Below, piece after piece: positions 25,369-33,787 of a stretch of DNA of 64,000 nt. Source of the DNA: CAVPDE01 sp963707125 (GTDB lineage Bacteria > Desulfobacterota > DSM-4660 > Desulfatiglandales > HGW-15); assembly GCA_963707125.1 (NCBI GenBank), contig CAVPOU010000013.1, positions 124,001 through 188,000 of the forward strand. The letters run 5' to 3'. Within the stretch, counting starts at the first letter, position 1; every line of letters starts with the position of its first letter. Position numbers and translations under genes: made by a program. The notes under the pieces were generated by a model. It ran no database searches. It was not told the origin of the DNA and saw only the letters and a list, made by a program, of their open reading frames with translations.

Positions 25369-26664
25369 ATGGGAGAAACAGTGCGGGTTTCATCAGGAGT
25401 GAGCGAGTTGGACCGCTTGCTGGGCGGGCTTTTCATCGGGGACAACGTGGTCTGGCACGACGCCGCCGGGAGTCTTGCCTCCGTCTTCTGCCTCAATTTC
25501 ATCCAGACGTCTCAGGCTCAGGAAAAACCGATCATTTACGTGACCTTTGATCGGTCTCCCAGGAACCTCCTCGACAAGCTCGGCCGTTTTGCAGAGTACC
25601 CGGGCCTAACGATCCTCGACTGCTTCACCCAGGGGAAAGGCGCCGGTTCTCCTGTCTTTCTCAGGTTCTACGAAGGCAAGAAGAAAAGAACATGCAGGGT
25701 CGTGAGAGTCGACCAGCCCGGGGATCAAAATCAGGTGATGGATGCCCTTTATGGGATTCATGCCAGCATGGAAGGGGACGTGCGTTTCGTCTTCGAAAGC
25801 CTGACCGGCATGGGGGAGCTCTGGGGCGGAGAAGAGCCCATCATCCAGTTTTACGCCCATTCCTGCGCACGCCTCTACGAACTGAACACCATTGCCTACT
25901 GGATCCTGGAAAAGCGCGCCCACACGGCCCGTCTGAGGGCTCAGATCAATCAGATCGCTCAGGTCGCGATGGATGTTTCCGTCAAGCGAGGGACCTGCTC
26001 GCTCACCATTCTGAAGGCGGAGAACCGGGATCTCGACACCCAGAACCGGCCCTACCCTTACTGGAGCAAAGGCCTCGACGTCACTTTTGAAACAGAGGGT
26101 CCGGCGCGGGGTGGAATCGACCTGGGCACGCGGCTGAGGGATCTCCGGACCAAGCGGGGGCTCCCTCAGAAAGAGCTGGCGGATCTCGTGGGGGTAACGT
26201 CGAGCACCATCTCGCAGATCGAGAGCAATCTCATTTACCCTTCTTTGCCTGCGCTCCTCAAGCTGGCGGAAGTGCTTTCCGTGGAGGTGAGTGCTTTTTT
26301 TCAGGAGCCGGCTAAGGCAACGGGCCGGGTGCTCTTCTCGATCAAAGAGGCAACGGACGTGAAGCTTCAGGCGCTTGCCGAAGGGGATGTTCAGGCCAGG
26401 CTCCTCACTCCGCTGGATTTGGACGCCAAAGGGGAACCCTACCTCATCGAAATCCCCCCAAGGAAGACCCTCTCATCGCATTTCTTCGTCCACAAGGGAG
26501 AAGAAATGGGATACCTCCTGCATGGGAAATTGCAGTTTAAGATGAAAAACTCTGTTTACACCTTCCAGAGCGGAGAGGTGGTTTACCTGACCCGCGATAT
26601 CCCCACTCAGTGGAAGAATCCCGGTCCCGGCACGGCCAGGCTTCTCTGGATCAAGCTGAAGTAA
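25369..26664 (+). CDS. KaiC-like / XRE helix-turn-helix / cupin fusion regulator
   Basis: From the ATG at 25369 (GAGAGGGG upstream) the protein is 431 residues. Residues 1-245 have a RecA/KaiC-like layout (SSGVSELDRLLGGLFIGDNVVW...), but the P-loop position reads DAAGSLAS, without GKT, and the Walker B-like strand is VRFVFESLTG. Residues 252-311 form an XRE helix-turn-helix (LRDLRTKRGLPQKELADLVGVTSSTISQIE). Residues about 330-431 form a cupin (HKGEEMGYLLHGKLQFKM). It is probably a DNA-binding regulator sensing a small ligand, with a degenerate ATPase-fold sensor. Its target is unknown; the nearest genes are glnD copy 2 and the cNMP-rhodanese operon. Confidence 0.75.
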   Translation: MGETVRVSSGVSELDRLLGGLFIGDNVVWHDAAGSLASVFCLNFIQTSQAQEKPIIYVTFDRSPRNLLDKLGRFAEYPGLTILDCFTQGKGAGSPVFLRFYEGKKKRTCRVVRVDQPGDQNQVMDALYGIHASMEGDVRFVFESLTGMGELWGGEEPIIQFYAHSCARLYELNTIAYWILEKRAHTARLRAQINQIAQVAMDVSVKRGTCSLTILKAENRDLDTQNRPYPYWSKGLDVTFETEGPARGGIDLGTRLRDLRTKRGLPQKELADLVGVTSSTISQIESNLIYPSLPALLKLAEVLSVEVSAFFQEPAKATGRVLFSIKEATDVKLQALAEGDVQARLLTPLDLDAKGEPYLIEIPPRKTLSSHFFVHKGEEMGYLLHGKLQFKMKNSVYTFQSGEVVYLTRDIPTQWKNPGPGTARLLWIKLK

Positions 26665-26774
26665 TGCAGGAATCTTGACTTTTGAGAAAAAGCCGGTAGT
26701 ATGGCTGGCTAAAGCTTTTCGTCAACCACGGATTTCCTTGCACCAACCGAACCCGGCTTTCGGAAGAAACCAGA

Positions 26775-27686
26775 ATGACAACTCATGATGACAAAAAGAA
26801 GAAGCTTTCTGAGACGGCTGTCTTCAGGGACATGCCTGTGGACATGCTGGATGAGATTTCCGGGGTCGTGGAGGACAGGGTGGTTCCGGCCCGCACCGTA
26901 GTTTTCAAAAGGGGAGACCCTGGAGACAGTTTCTGGGTAATCCAATCCGGTAAGATCAGAGTGTTTCGCAGCGATGACCAAGGGGTTGAGATTACCCTCT
27001 CGGAGCTGGGGCCGGGGCAGAGCTTTGGGGAAGTGGCCCTGCTGACCGGAGAAGCCAGGTCGGCAAGTGTGGAGACCCTGGAGGAGACTCAGGCGCTGGT
27101 TCTCACTAAAGAGCAGTTCGAACAGGTTCTGAAAAGTCACCCTGAGGTGTCCTTGACGTTTATCAAGCAATTGTCCGGATGGCTGAAACGGGACGAGCAG
27201 GCCCTGGAGACAGAGGCGAGGCGCATGGCTACCCCTCCCCAGATGTCCTGGTTTGATTTTGTTCTTCTCATCGGGGTCAGCATTCTTTTCGCTCTGGTTT
27301 TCAACCAGTCCAATCCGAACGGGATTCCTCTTTTTCAGAAGTTGCCTTCCAAGGAGGCCATCCCCTCGATCACCCTCTTTGCCGCAGCAGAAGAATACAA
27401 GCAGGGCGAAGCCGTTTTCGTGGATGCCATGCCGGCGAACTTCTATGATAAACGGCACATCAAGGGCGCGGTCAACATGCCTCTGGCCCTGTTTGACATC
27501 GTCTATCTAATGACCTTTGATGAAGAAAGCAAAACCAAGAAAATCATTGTGTACGGAAGGACGATCAGTAAACTGTACGACCTGGAGGTGGCGAACAAGC
27601 TTGCCCTAAGAGGTTACAAGAACACCAAAGTCCTGGAGGGCAGGCTGAGCGACTGGGAGAAGAAAGGATATCCGGTAGAGCCATGA
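26775..27686 (+). CDS. cNMP-binding / membrane / rhodanese-like protein
   Basis: Residues about 12-130 form a cyclic-nucleotide-binding domain with an intact cassette (FGEVALLTGEARSAS). A membrane segment spans about 158-177 (FDFVLLIGVSILFALVF). Residues about 195-303 form a rhodanese-like domain (VFVDAMPANFYDKRHIKGAVNMPL, VLEGRLSDWEKKGYP). The position of the catalytic Cys reads VYGRTISK, so sulfur transfer by the classical mechanism is unlikely. The gene overlaps the MauE-like gene by an ATGA, indicating translational coupling. The rhodanese part is predicted to be periplasmic. Confidence 0.82.
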   Translation: MTTHDDKKKKLSETAVFRDMPVDMLDEISGVVEDRVVPARTVVFKRGDPGDSFWVIQSGKIRVFRSDDQGVEITLSELGPGQSFGEVALLTGEARSASVETLEETQALVLTKEQFEQVLKSHPEVSLTFIKQLSGWLKRDEQALETEARRMATPPQMSWFDFVLLIGVSILFALVFNQSNPNGIPLFQKLPSKEAIPSITLFAAAEEYKQGEAVFVDAMPANFYDKRHIKGAVNMPLALFDIVYLMTFDEESKTKKIIVYGRTISKLYDLEVANKLALRGYKNTKVLEGRLSDWEKKGYPVEP

Positions 27687-28180
27687 AAGGACTTTTGAAA
27701 CGCATTGTGACCAGCGAATACCTGGCCCTCGTTTTGAGGATCTACATCGGGTATGTGTTCATCTACGCGAGCATGTACAAGATCACGTATCCCGCTGTTT
27801 TTTCCGAATCCGTGGCCGCCTATCAGGTGATCCCTTACTTTTTCCTGAATCTGGGATCCCTGGTTCTGCCCTGGGTGGAATTCATGTGCGGTCTGTTTCT
27901 CATCATCGGGCTCAGGACCCGCGCAGCGGCTGTGGTGACCTCCCTGATGTTGATGATGTTTATCGTCATGCTCATCATCAACATCTATCGTGACGCCCCG
28001 ATTAGTTGCGGCTGTTTCGACTCAGTGGGCGAGGAACTGGGCTGGAAGAAGGTCACCGAGGATGTGATCTGGCTGCTCATGACGATTCAAGTGTTTTTCT
28101 TTGACCGGATCTTCGTTTTCTACGGCGGAGGACTTCTGCCCAAGAGGTTCAGGAAGAGCGCTCTTCCTGTCGCCTCTTAA
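27683..28180 (+). CDS. MauE/DoxX-family integral membrane protein
   Basis: The 165-residue protein has four predicted membrane segments and the MauE/DoxX pattern (LRIYIGYVFIYASMYKITYP, WVEFMCGLFLIIGLRTRAAA) plus a CGC motif in the ISCGCFDSVGEELGW loop. MauE proteins support maturation of methylamine dehydrogenase and related redox proteins. No such enzyme is nearby, so here it probably handles another thiol or redox substrate with the coupled rhodanese-like protein. Confidence 0.82.
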   Translation: MKGLLKRIVTSEYLALVLRIYIGYVFIYASMYKITYPAVFSESVAAYQVIPYFFLNLGSLVLPWVEFMCGLFLIIGLRTRAAAVVTSLMLMMFIVMLIINIYRDAPISCGCFDSVGEELGWKKVTEDVIWLLMTIQVFFFDRIFVFYGGGLLPKRFRKSALPVAS

Positions 28181-28191
28181 TGGAGAATGAA

Positions 28192-28524
28192 ATGGCACTG
28201 AGGAAAAGAACCACATGGACCCTGGGAGTGTCGCTGTTGTGTTTGCTCCTGGCCCTTTGCCCGGCCTGCGAATCCAAGGACAAGTACGCCGGAACCTATG
28301 CAGCCCAAGGGAAGACCGGGGAAGTCCGCATGGAACTGAAAGCCAGCGGAGACGGCATCTGGATAGCCGGCAATCAGGAGATTTCCTTTTCCTGGCATAT
28401 CAAGGCGGGGGATCTCCGAATCAACACCAGAGAGGGCGGCGTCATCGTGGGGAAGATCGAGGGCAGTGCGTTCAAGATCAGCTTGCCGGGGCAGAAGGAG
28501 TTATTGTTCAAAAGAGCTCAATAA
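28192..28524 (+). CDS. Small lipoprotein of unknown function
   Basis: The protein is about 110 residues. It has a lipoprotein signal ending LALCPAC (lipid Cys) and a compact beta-rich domain (YAGTYAAQGKTGEVRMELKASGDGIWIAG) with similarity in layout to small secreted barrel or lipocalin-like proteins. The ATG at 28192 has GGAGA six bases upstream; an ATG at 28180 overlapping the previous stop is also possible. It follows the MauE-like gene and is probably co-transcribed. Confidence 0.7.
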   Translation: MALRKRTTWTLGVSLLCLLLALCPACESKDKYAGTYAAQGKTGEVRMELKASGDGIWIAGNQEISFSWHIKAGDLRINTREGGVIVGKIEGSAFKISLPGQKELLFKRAQ

Positions 28525-28569
28525 AGGGTCATCTCCATTCACTCTTGATCCTCTCTTTCAACTTAAAGC

Positions 28570-29208
28570 GTGTCCAAGAGCACTCTCATCCATAAAGCCC
28601 GCGCCCATGTCGAGGCTCTTCTCAAAACCACCAAGCCGGGATGGGTAAAGTATCATAATTTCGAGCATGCAAAGGCCGTGGCCAAGGCGAGTAAAACCAT
28701 AGGCACCGCCTGCCGCCTCAGCACGGAAGACCTCGAAGGCGTGATTCTTGCGGCATGGTTCCACGATGGGGGTTATGTGGAAGCGATCGAGGGCCACGAG
28801 GAGAAAAGTGTTGAGATCGCCACCTCCTTCTTGCGGGAAAACGGGTATCCTGAAGGAAAGATCGCACGGGTTGCAAGGTGTATCCGGGCTACCAAAATGC
28901 CTCAGAATCCCAAAACCCTCATGGAACAGGTCCTTTGCGATGCGGATATCTCCCATCTCGCAAGCAAGGACTTTCTTGAAGTGTCGGAACTGATTCGTCT
29001 GGAAATCGAGCATCGCATGGGCCGCAAACTTGCTGAGGCAGAGTGGTTAACCATGAATACGCTTTTCGTGGCCGGCCATCGATATCACACCGACTATGCG
29101 AGATCAAAGTACGCCCCGCAGCACGAAGCCAATCTGGCCGCCTTGAAAGAACGATTGAATCAGCTGAAGCACCGGAAAACGTTTTTGCCGCGTCGGAAGG
29201 CGAAATAA
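28570..29208 (+). CDS. HD-domain phosphohydrolase
   Basis: The protein of 212 residues has HD-superfamily metal ligands: YHNFEHA (His29, His33), WFHDGGY (His65-Asp66) and CDADISHL (Asp124). The start is GTG at 28570 with no strong ribosome site. HD proteins hydrolyse phosphate esters such as nucleotides; the substrate is not evident. A terminator directly follows the stop. Confidence 0.75.
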   Translation: MSKSTLIHKARAHVEALLKTTKPGWVKYHNFEHAKAVAKASKTIGTACRLSTEDLEGVILAAWFHDGGYVEAIEGHEEKSVEIATSFLRENGYPEGKIARVARCIRATKMPQNPKTLMEQVLCDADISHLASKDFLEVSELIRLEIEHRMGRKLAEAEWLTMNTLFVAGHRYHTDYARSKYAPQHEANLAALKERLNQLKHRKTFLPRRKAK

Positions 29209-29238
29209 AAAGGGGCCTCCGAAAGGAAGGCCCCTTTT
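29207..29238. terminator. Bidirectional rho-independent terminator
   Basis: AAAAGGGGCC(T) pairs with (A)GGCCCCTTTT around CCGAAAGGA. It lies between the convergent HD-domain gene and gdhA and has A and T tracts on both sides, so it can serve both. Confidence 0.85.
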
Positions 29239-29260
29239 GTTTCGCTCGAGCGAGGAGAGG

Positions 29261-30610
29261 CTAGACCAGACCTTGGTCGATCATCGCGTTCACGACCTTA
29301 ACGAACCCGGCCATGTTTGCCCCGGCCATGTAGTTTCCCGGGACCCCGTACTCCGACCCCGCATCCAGGCAAGCCTTGTGGATGCTCTTCATAATGATCT
29401 TGAGGCGGGCATCCACTTCTTCTCTCGGCCAGCTCAGCCGCATGCTGTTCTGGGCCATCTCAAGACCTGACACAGCGACCCCTCCGGCATTGGACGCCTT
29501 GCCCGGGGCGTAGAGGATCTTCTTGTCCAGGAAGATATGGATCGCTTCCGGTGTAGAAGGCATGTTTGCCCCTTCCGCAACCAGGGTGACGCTGTTCTTG
29601 ATGAGGTTCTGAGCGTCCTTGCTGCCGATTTCATTCTGGGTGGCGCTCGGAAAGGCGCAGTTTGCCTTGCGGTTCCACAGGGGGTTGTAGTCCAATGAGG
29701 AATCCGTTTCAGTGTAAACCGCCTGAGAGTACTTGTCCACATACTCCTTAATCCTTCCCCTGCGGATGTTCTTGAGCCTCTTCACGAAAGCCAGCTTGTC
29801 CTGATCAATGCCTTCCTCGTCGTAAATGTAACCTGAGGAGTCGGACAGGGTGACCACTTTCGCTCCCAGTTCTATCAGTTTCTCCACAGTGAATTGGGCC
29901 ACGTTTCCGGATCCGGAGACCAGGCACACTTTCCCTTCCAGAGTTTGATTCCGAACGGCAAGCATCTCAGCGGCAAAGTAAACGCATCCGTATCCCGTTG
30001 CTTCCGGCCGGATGAGGCTTCCCCCCCAGCCAAGGCTCTTGCCGGTCAAGACCCCTGTGAATTCGTTCGCAAGCTTGCGGTACATGCCGAAGAGGTATCC
30101 GATTTCTCTTGCTCCCACTCCGATGTCGCCTGCCGGAACATCCGTATTCGGCCCGATGTGTCGGAAAAGCTCCATCATGAAGCCCTGGCAGAAGCGCATC
30201 ACCTCATTGTCGGATTTGCCTTTCGGATCAAAGTCAGAGCCTCCTTTCCCTCCTCCCATGGCCAGCGTGGTGAGAGCGTTCTTGAAGACCTGCTCAAAGG
30301 CAAGAAATTTGAGGATGCTGAGGTTCACGGATGGATGAAATCGAAGTCCACCCTTGTAGGGCCCGATGGCGCTGCTCATCTGGACCCTGTAACCTCGGTT
30401 CACCTGCACCTGCCCCTCGTCGTCCACCCAGGGAACCTGGAACATGACCACTCGCTCAGGTTCCACCAGCCTTTCGAGGATGCCGTTTTCACGGTATTGC
30501 GGGTTGCGGTCCAGGACCGGTTTCACCGAATCCACCACTTCTTCTACGGCCTGATGAAACTCCTTTTCATTAGGATCGCGCGCTTTAATCACTTTCAAGA
30601 TTTCCGTCAT
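29261..30610 (-). CDS. gdhA: NADP-type glutamate dehydrogenase
   Basis: GDH aminates 2-oxoglutarate to glutamate. The 449 residues match the hexameric NADP-type family, with PYKGGLRFHPSVN, the catalytic Lys region TLAMGGGKGGSDFDP, PAGDIGVGAREIGYLFG and the dinucleotide motif SGSGNVA. It starts 52 bases after the stop of the PEP-synthase-like gene on the same strand, with GGGAGGAAAGC upstream. The order glutamate synthase-like, PEP-synthase-like, gdhA suggests one nitrogen/carbon operon. Confidence 0.95.
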   Translation of the reverse strand: MTEILKVIKARDPNEKEFHQAVEEVVDSVKPVLDRNPQYRENGILERLVEPERVVMFQVPWVDDEGQVQVNRGYRVQMSSAIGPYKGGLRFHPSVNLSILKFLAFEQVFKNALTTLAMGGGKGGSDFDPKGKSDNEVMRFCQGFMMELFRHIGPNTDVPAGDIGVGAREIGYLFGMYRKLANEFTGVLTGKSLGWGGSLIRPEATGYGCVYFAAEMLAVRNQTLEGKVCLVSGSGNVAQFTVEKLIELGAKVVTLSDSSGYIYDEEGIDQDKLAFVKRLKNIRRGRIKEYVDKYSQAVYTETDSSLDYNPLWNRKANCAFPSATQNEIGSKDAQNLIKNSVTLVAEGANMPSTPEAIHIFLDKKILYAPGKASNAGGVAVSGLEMAQNSMRLSWPREEVDARLKIIMKSIHKACLDAGSEYGVPGNYMAGANMAGFVKVVNAMIDQGLV

Positions 30611-30662
30611 AGCTTTCCTCCCGTCCGTTTAGAATAATTGATTTAATGGAACCATCATCTAA

Positions 30663-33623
30663 TCAAGCGGCAATCATCACGCATTGGGATGTTTTGCCGT
30701 CAATCTTCAAAAGAAACGGTTTGTCCATTCGCACGTGTCGCAAGAACTGGGTCTCTTGAACCGCAGGCAGAGATCGGATCCATTCCCAGTCAAACCGGTC
30801 CTCTGATCCTTCGCTGACCGTTACATAGTGAATGCCCAGGGAGGTGATGTTTTGAAAAAAGTGGGTCCCCTGAGAAGGATCTGCCTTGAGCAAGGCGCTC
30901 CTGAGTTCAATGATGGCACCCACACCCGATATGTCGTGCCATTGAACCGGGATTCCGAGCCACCGGTCGGCACTGCCCCACCTCCCCGGCCCCACAAGCA
31001 AATAGGGCCGCCCCTCTTTGAGAAGCCCGCCGTTGAGCCGACTGATTTCCTTGGCGATCGCCACCGTGGACTCAGGTTTGAAGTCTTCGGGTTTGACATA
31101 GACGATGTCGGCAATGTCATTGTCTCTGCCGTTTCCCAGGGCTTGAGTGGAAATGCAGAAGGCCTTTTCCATTTCCTGCTGTGTGATCTTCACGTCGAAG
31201 GGTTCGAGATCCGCGACCATCGGCCTCATCTGGAGGAAGAAAAAACTGCTCTTCTGCGCTGGATCAGGGCTGAGACTCGCGGAGAACTCAATCTCCACAG
31301 GGCAGCCCATCGCTCTGCGCCCAAGGTCCAGGAAGTCGCTCAGCAGGGAAGGGAGAGGGAAAACATTGTACTTGAGGATCTGGGCAAAGGTCAGGATCTT
31401 CGGCCCCTTCAGGTACCCTGAATCCCGGATTCGGTGTTCATCGGAAATGTAGGTGCTGGAAAGGGCTCTCACGGGGAACTCTTCTTCCGCCTCGTCGACC
31501 TCTCTCCTTTCAAGATTAGAATACCTGTGAAAGGTCAATTCCTCCGGATAGCTCCTGATTTTCAGAGCGTAGAAATACCGCTGCGCATTGGAGAGGATGT
31601 CGTCCACCGTTGAAAACTGGGGCATGGAGGTGGGGTGCTTTGGGGAAAAGCGCAAAGCTCTTTCCCCTTCCACCACTGTCTTGCCGAGTCCAAGGGCGAT
31701 GTAGGCAATGCCGTCTTCCCGCTTCATGGGAGGGATGGGATAGAAGTTGTGCGACTGGGCGACACCGGAGACGGCAGGGTAATAGTAGTTCCCGTATTCC
31801 TCGCCGGTGAGCTTCTGGATAATGATCGCCATGGCCTCTTCCTGGGGTCGGTTGGAGGTGTGCCGGGCGAATGCCTTGGGGCTTTCATAATAGGTCGAGG
31901 CATAGACGAGCTTGATGGCTTTGATCAGGTGTTTGAGCCGGACTGAGGGATCGGGATGATTGTTGGGAATCATATAGGTTTGGTACAGCCCGGCATAGGG
32001 CTGAAACTGGGCATCCTCTAGAGAGCTGGAAGATCGAATAGAAAGAGGAACACGGATCTGAGACAGGTAGAATGCAAGCTCCCGGACGAGCCACTCCGGC
32101 ATTTCCGCCTGCAAAAAGGCATCCGCAATTTGCAAGTCCGGTATATCTTCAACGGAAAAATGCCGGAGCTGGTTTTTGGAGATGAAAGACTCAAAGCCGT
32201 CGGTGCTGATGACGAGGGTCTTGGGGATTTCAATGTTGACGTCCGTGTGCTTTTCATATATCGCCGGATCTTCCTGAAGGAGGGCCGACATGAAGGCAAG
32301 ACTTCTCGCCTTTCCTCCCAGAGATCCCTGACCGATTTTGACAAAATCACTCACGTCGGGGTCGAAGTAGGAGGTGTTGAACTGAGCGACCACCCCCTTT
32401 TGACGCCACCTTCGCAACCTGTGGAGGTTTGAGACAATGTATTCCCTCATCTCCTCGGCACTGGAGAACTCAGAGGCCTGGACTTCCCGGAATGCTGAAG
32501 CAAGGCCGATTTCAGAGCGGGCCATGAGCCAGTTCGAGAAGTGGTTGCGTCTCGCATGGTACCAGAGAGATTCTGCAGGAATGCGCGCCGCTTTTTCTTC
32601 AAGTTCCCGGAGATTCGATGCCCGGTCCACTTCCTTGCCGTCCGGCATGCGGAAGATAAAGTCGCCGAACCCGAGGTGATTCATGAAGAAATCGTGTATC
32701 TCGGAAAGCAGATTCGGGGAGTTCTTGTCAAGGAAAACAGCCGGAATTTTTCCCGCCTCTTCCTGATTGCCCGATTCCGAACTCATGAGAAGCAGAGGCA
32801 GATCCGGAATGTCCTTTCGGATCTGGGACAGAAGTAAGAAGCCGGCGTCATCTTCCAGTTTCTGAGCTTTTGGCAGGCGGGAGTCGGACATGACCCCAAA
32901 TACATAGGGCTGATACCTCTCGTAGAGTTCTGTGGCTTCTTCGTAGTCCACCGCCAGGAGGATCTTCGGCCTCGCACGCATGGTGAGAAGCCGGTGTTCT
33001 TCATTGAGCCCTACCTCCAGGACGGCCTGAGTCTGCTTCACCACTTCCTGGTAGATCAAGGGGAGAAAAGAAGAGTAGTAAAGAGGAGAGTCTTCTACAA
33101 GGAGCAAGACGCGCACATTCGCCTTCTTGGTGTCGAAATCCACATTGAGGCGGTCTTCGGCATTCTTGACCAGGGCCAGGAGAAAATCAGAAACTCCGGA
33201 CCAGATGAATACCTTGTCGATCCCCCTGCCGTTCCCGTCCTCAGGCTGGGGAGGCAGCCCTCTCAGGGTTTGAGCCAGAAGAATCACAGGAAGCTCCGGT
33301 TTGACTTTCTTGATCGCCCGGCCCAGGGAATAGGCGTCCATTTCCTCGAGGTGGGGCGTGGTGATGACCATGTCGAATTTCTTCTCATTGAGATGTTCGA
33401 GGGCCGCGTAGGCGGAAGAGGTTCGGGTCACCCTGGGAGGCTGGCTGAGGTTCAGACCTCGATACTCATTGATGATCCTCGAAGCAAGCCGGCCGTCTTC
33501 TTCCATCACATAGGCGTCATAAGGGCTCGAGACCAGCAAGATCTCCCGGATCTTGTTGGCCATCAGCTCGTGAAAGGCCTTGAACCGAGCATGGAACTCA
33601 GTAGGTAAAGGCGCGCTGGTCAT
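30663..33623 (-). CDS. PEP/pyruvate-binding (PEP synthase-like) protein with receiver-like domains
   Basis: From the ATG at 33623 the protein is 986 residues. The N-terminal 330 residues contain two receiver-like folds: one degenerate (FDMVITTPHLEEMDAYSL), one nearer consensus (VLLLVEDSPLYYSS, FGVMSDSRLPKAQ, FLDKNSPNL). A PPDK/PEP-synthase ATP-binding domain follows from about 430 (IGQGSLGGKARSLAF, LSIRSSSSLEDAQFQPYAGLYQTY). The C-terminus has GPGRWGSADRWLGIPV. I see no phosphohistidine (GGxxSH) or PEP-utilising barrel domain, so it cannot be an ordinary PEP synthase. It may be a phosphotransfer or regulatory protein. It sits between the FMN-glutamate synthase and gdhA genes. Confidence 0.8.
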   Translation of the reverse strand: MTSAPLPTEFHARFKAFHELMANKIREILLVSSPYDAYVMEEDGRLASRIINEYRGLNLSQPPRVTRTSSAYAALEHLNEKKFDMVITTPHLEEMDAYSLGRAIKKVKPELPVILLAQTLRGLPPQPEDGNGRGIDKVFIWSGVSDFLLALVKNAEDRLNVDFDTKKANVRVLLLVEDSPLYYSSFLPLIYQEVVKQTQAVLEVGLNEEHRLLTMRARPKILLAVDYEEATELYERYQPYVFGVMSDSRLPKAQKLEDDAGFLLLSQIRKDIPDLPLLLMSSESGNQEEAGKIPAVFLDKNSPNLLSEIHDFFMNHLGFGDFIFRMPDGKEVDRASNLRELEEKAARIPAESLWYHARRNHFSNWLMARSEIGLASAFREVQASEFSSAEEMREYIVSNLHRLRRWRQKGVVAQFNTSYFDPDVSDFVKIGQGSLGGKARSLAFMSALLQEDPAIYEKHTDVNIEIPKTLVISTDGFESFISKNQLRHFSVEDIPDLQIADAFLQAEMPEWLVRELAFYLSQIRVPLSIRSSSSLEDAQFQPYAGLYQTYMIPNNHPDPSVRLKHLIKAIKLVYASTYYESPKAFARHTSNRPQEEAMAIIIQKLTGEEYGNYYYPAVSGVAQSHNFYPIPPMKREDGIAYIALGLGKTVVEGERALRFSPKHPTSMPQFSTVDDILSNAQRYFYALKIRSYPEELTFHRYSNLERREVDEAEEEFPVRALSSTYISDEHRIRDSGYLKGPKILTFAQILKYNVFPLPSLLSDFLDLGRRAMGCPVEIEFSASLSPDPAQKSSFFFLQMRPMVADLEPFDVKITQQEMEKAFCISTQALGNGRDNDIADIVYVKPEDFKPESTVAIAKEISRLNGGLLKEGRPYLLVGPGRWGSADRWLGIPVQWHDISGVGAIIELRSALLKADPSQGTHFFQNITSLGIHYVTVSEGSEDRFDWEWIRSLPAVQETQFLRHVRMDKPFLLKIDGKTSQCVMIAA

Positions 33624-33656
33624 CGCTTTGCCGTGCTCCAATGGTTGAGGATCGTT

Positions 33657-33668
33657 GATTGATCAATC
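33657..33668. promoter_or_regulatory. Perfect 12-bp palindrome upstream of the PEP-synthase-like gene
   Basis: GATTGATCAATC lies 34 bases before the ATG at 33623, in the 164-base gap after the FMN-glutamate synthase gene. It could be an operator; nothing else in the window identifies the factor. Confidence 0.25.
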
Positions 33669-33787
33669 GCCCCCCGAGTCGCCGAAGGAAGCGGCCCGGG
33701 ACAAGAAGCCCTCCTCATCCTGGGGGAAAAATTATATGAAAAAACCGCACAAAGGTCATTGGAAAAGGAAAGGATGGGCGACAGGGA

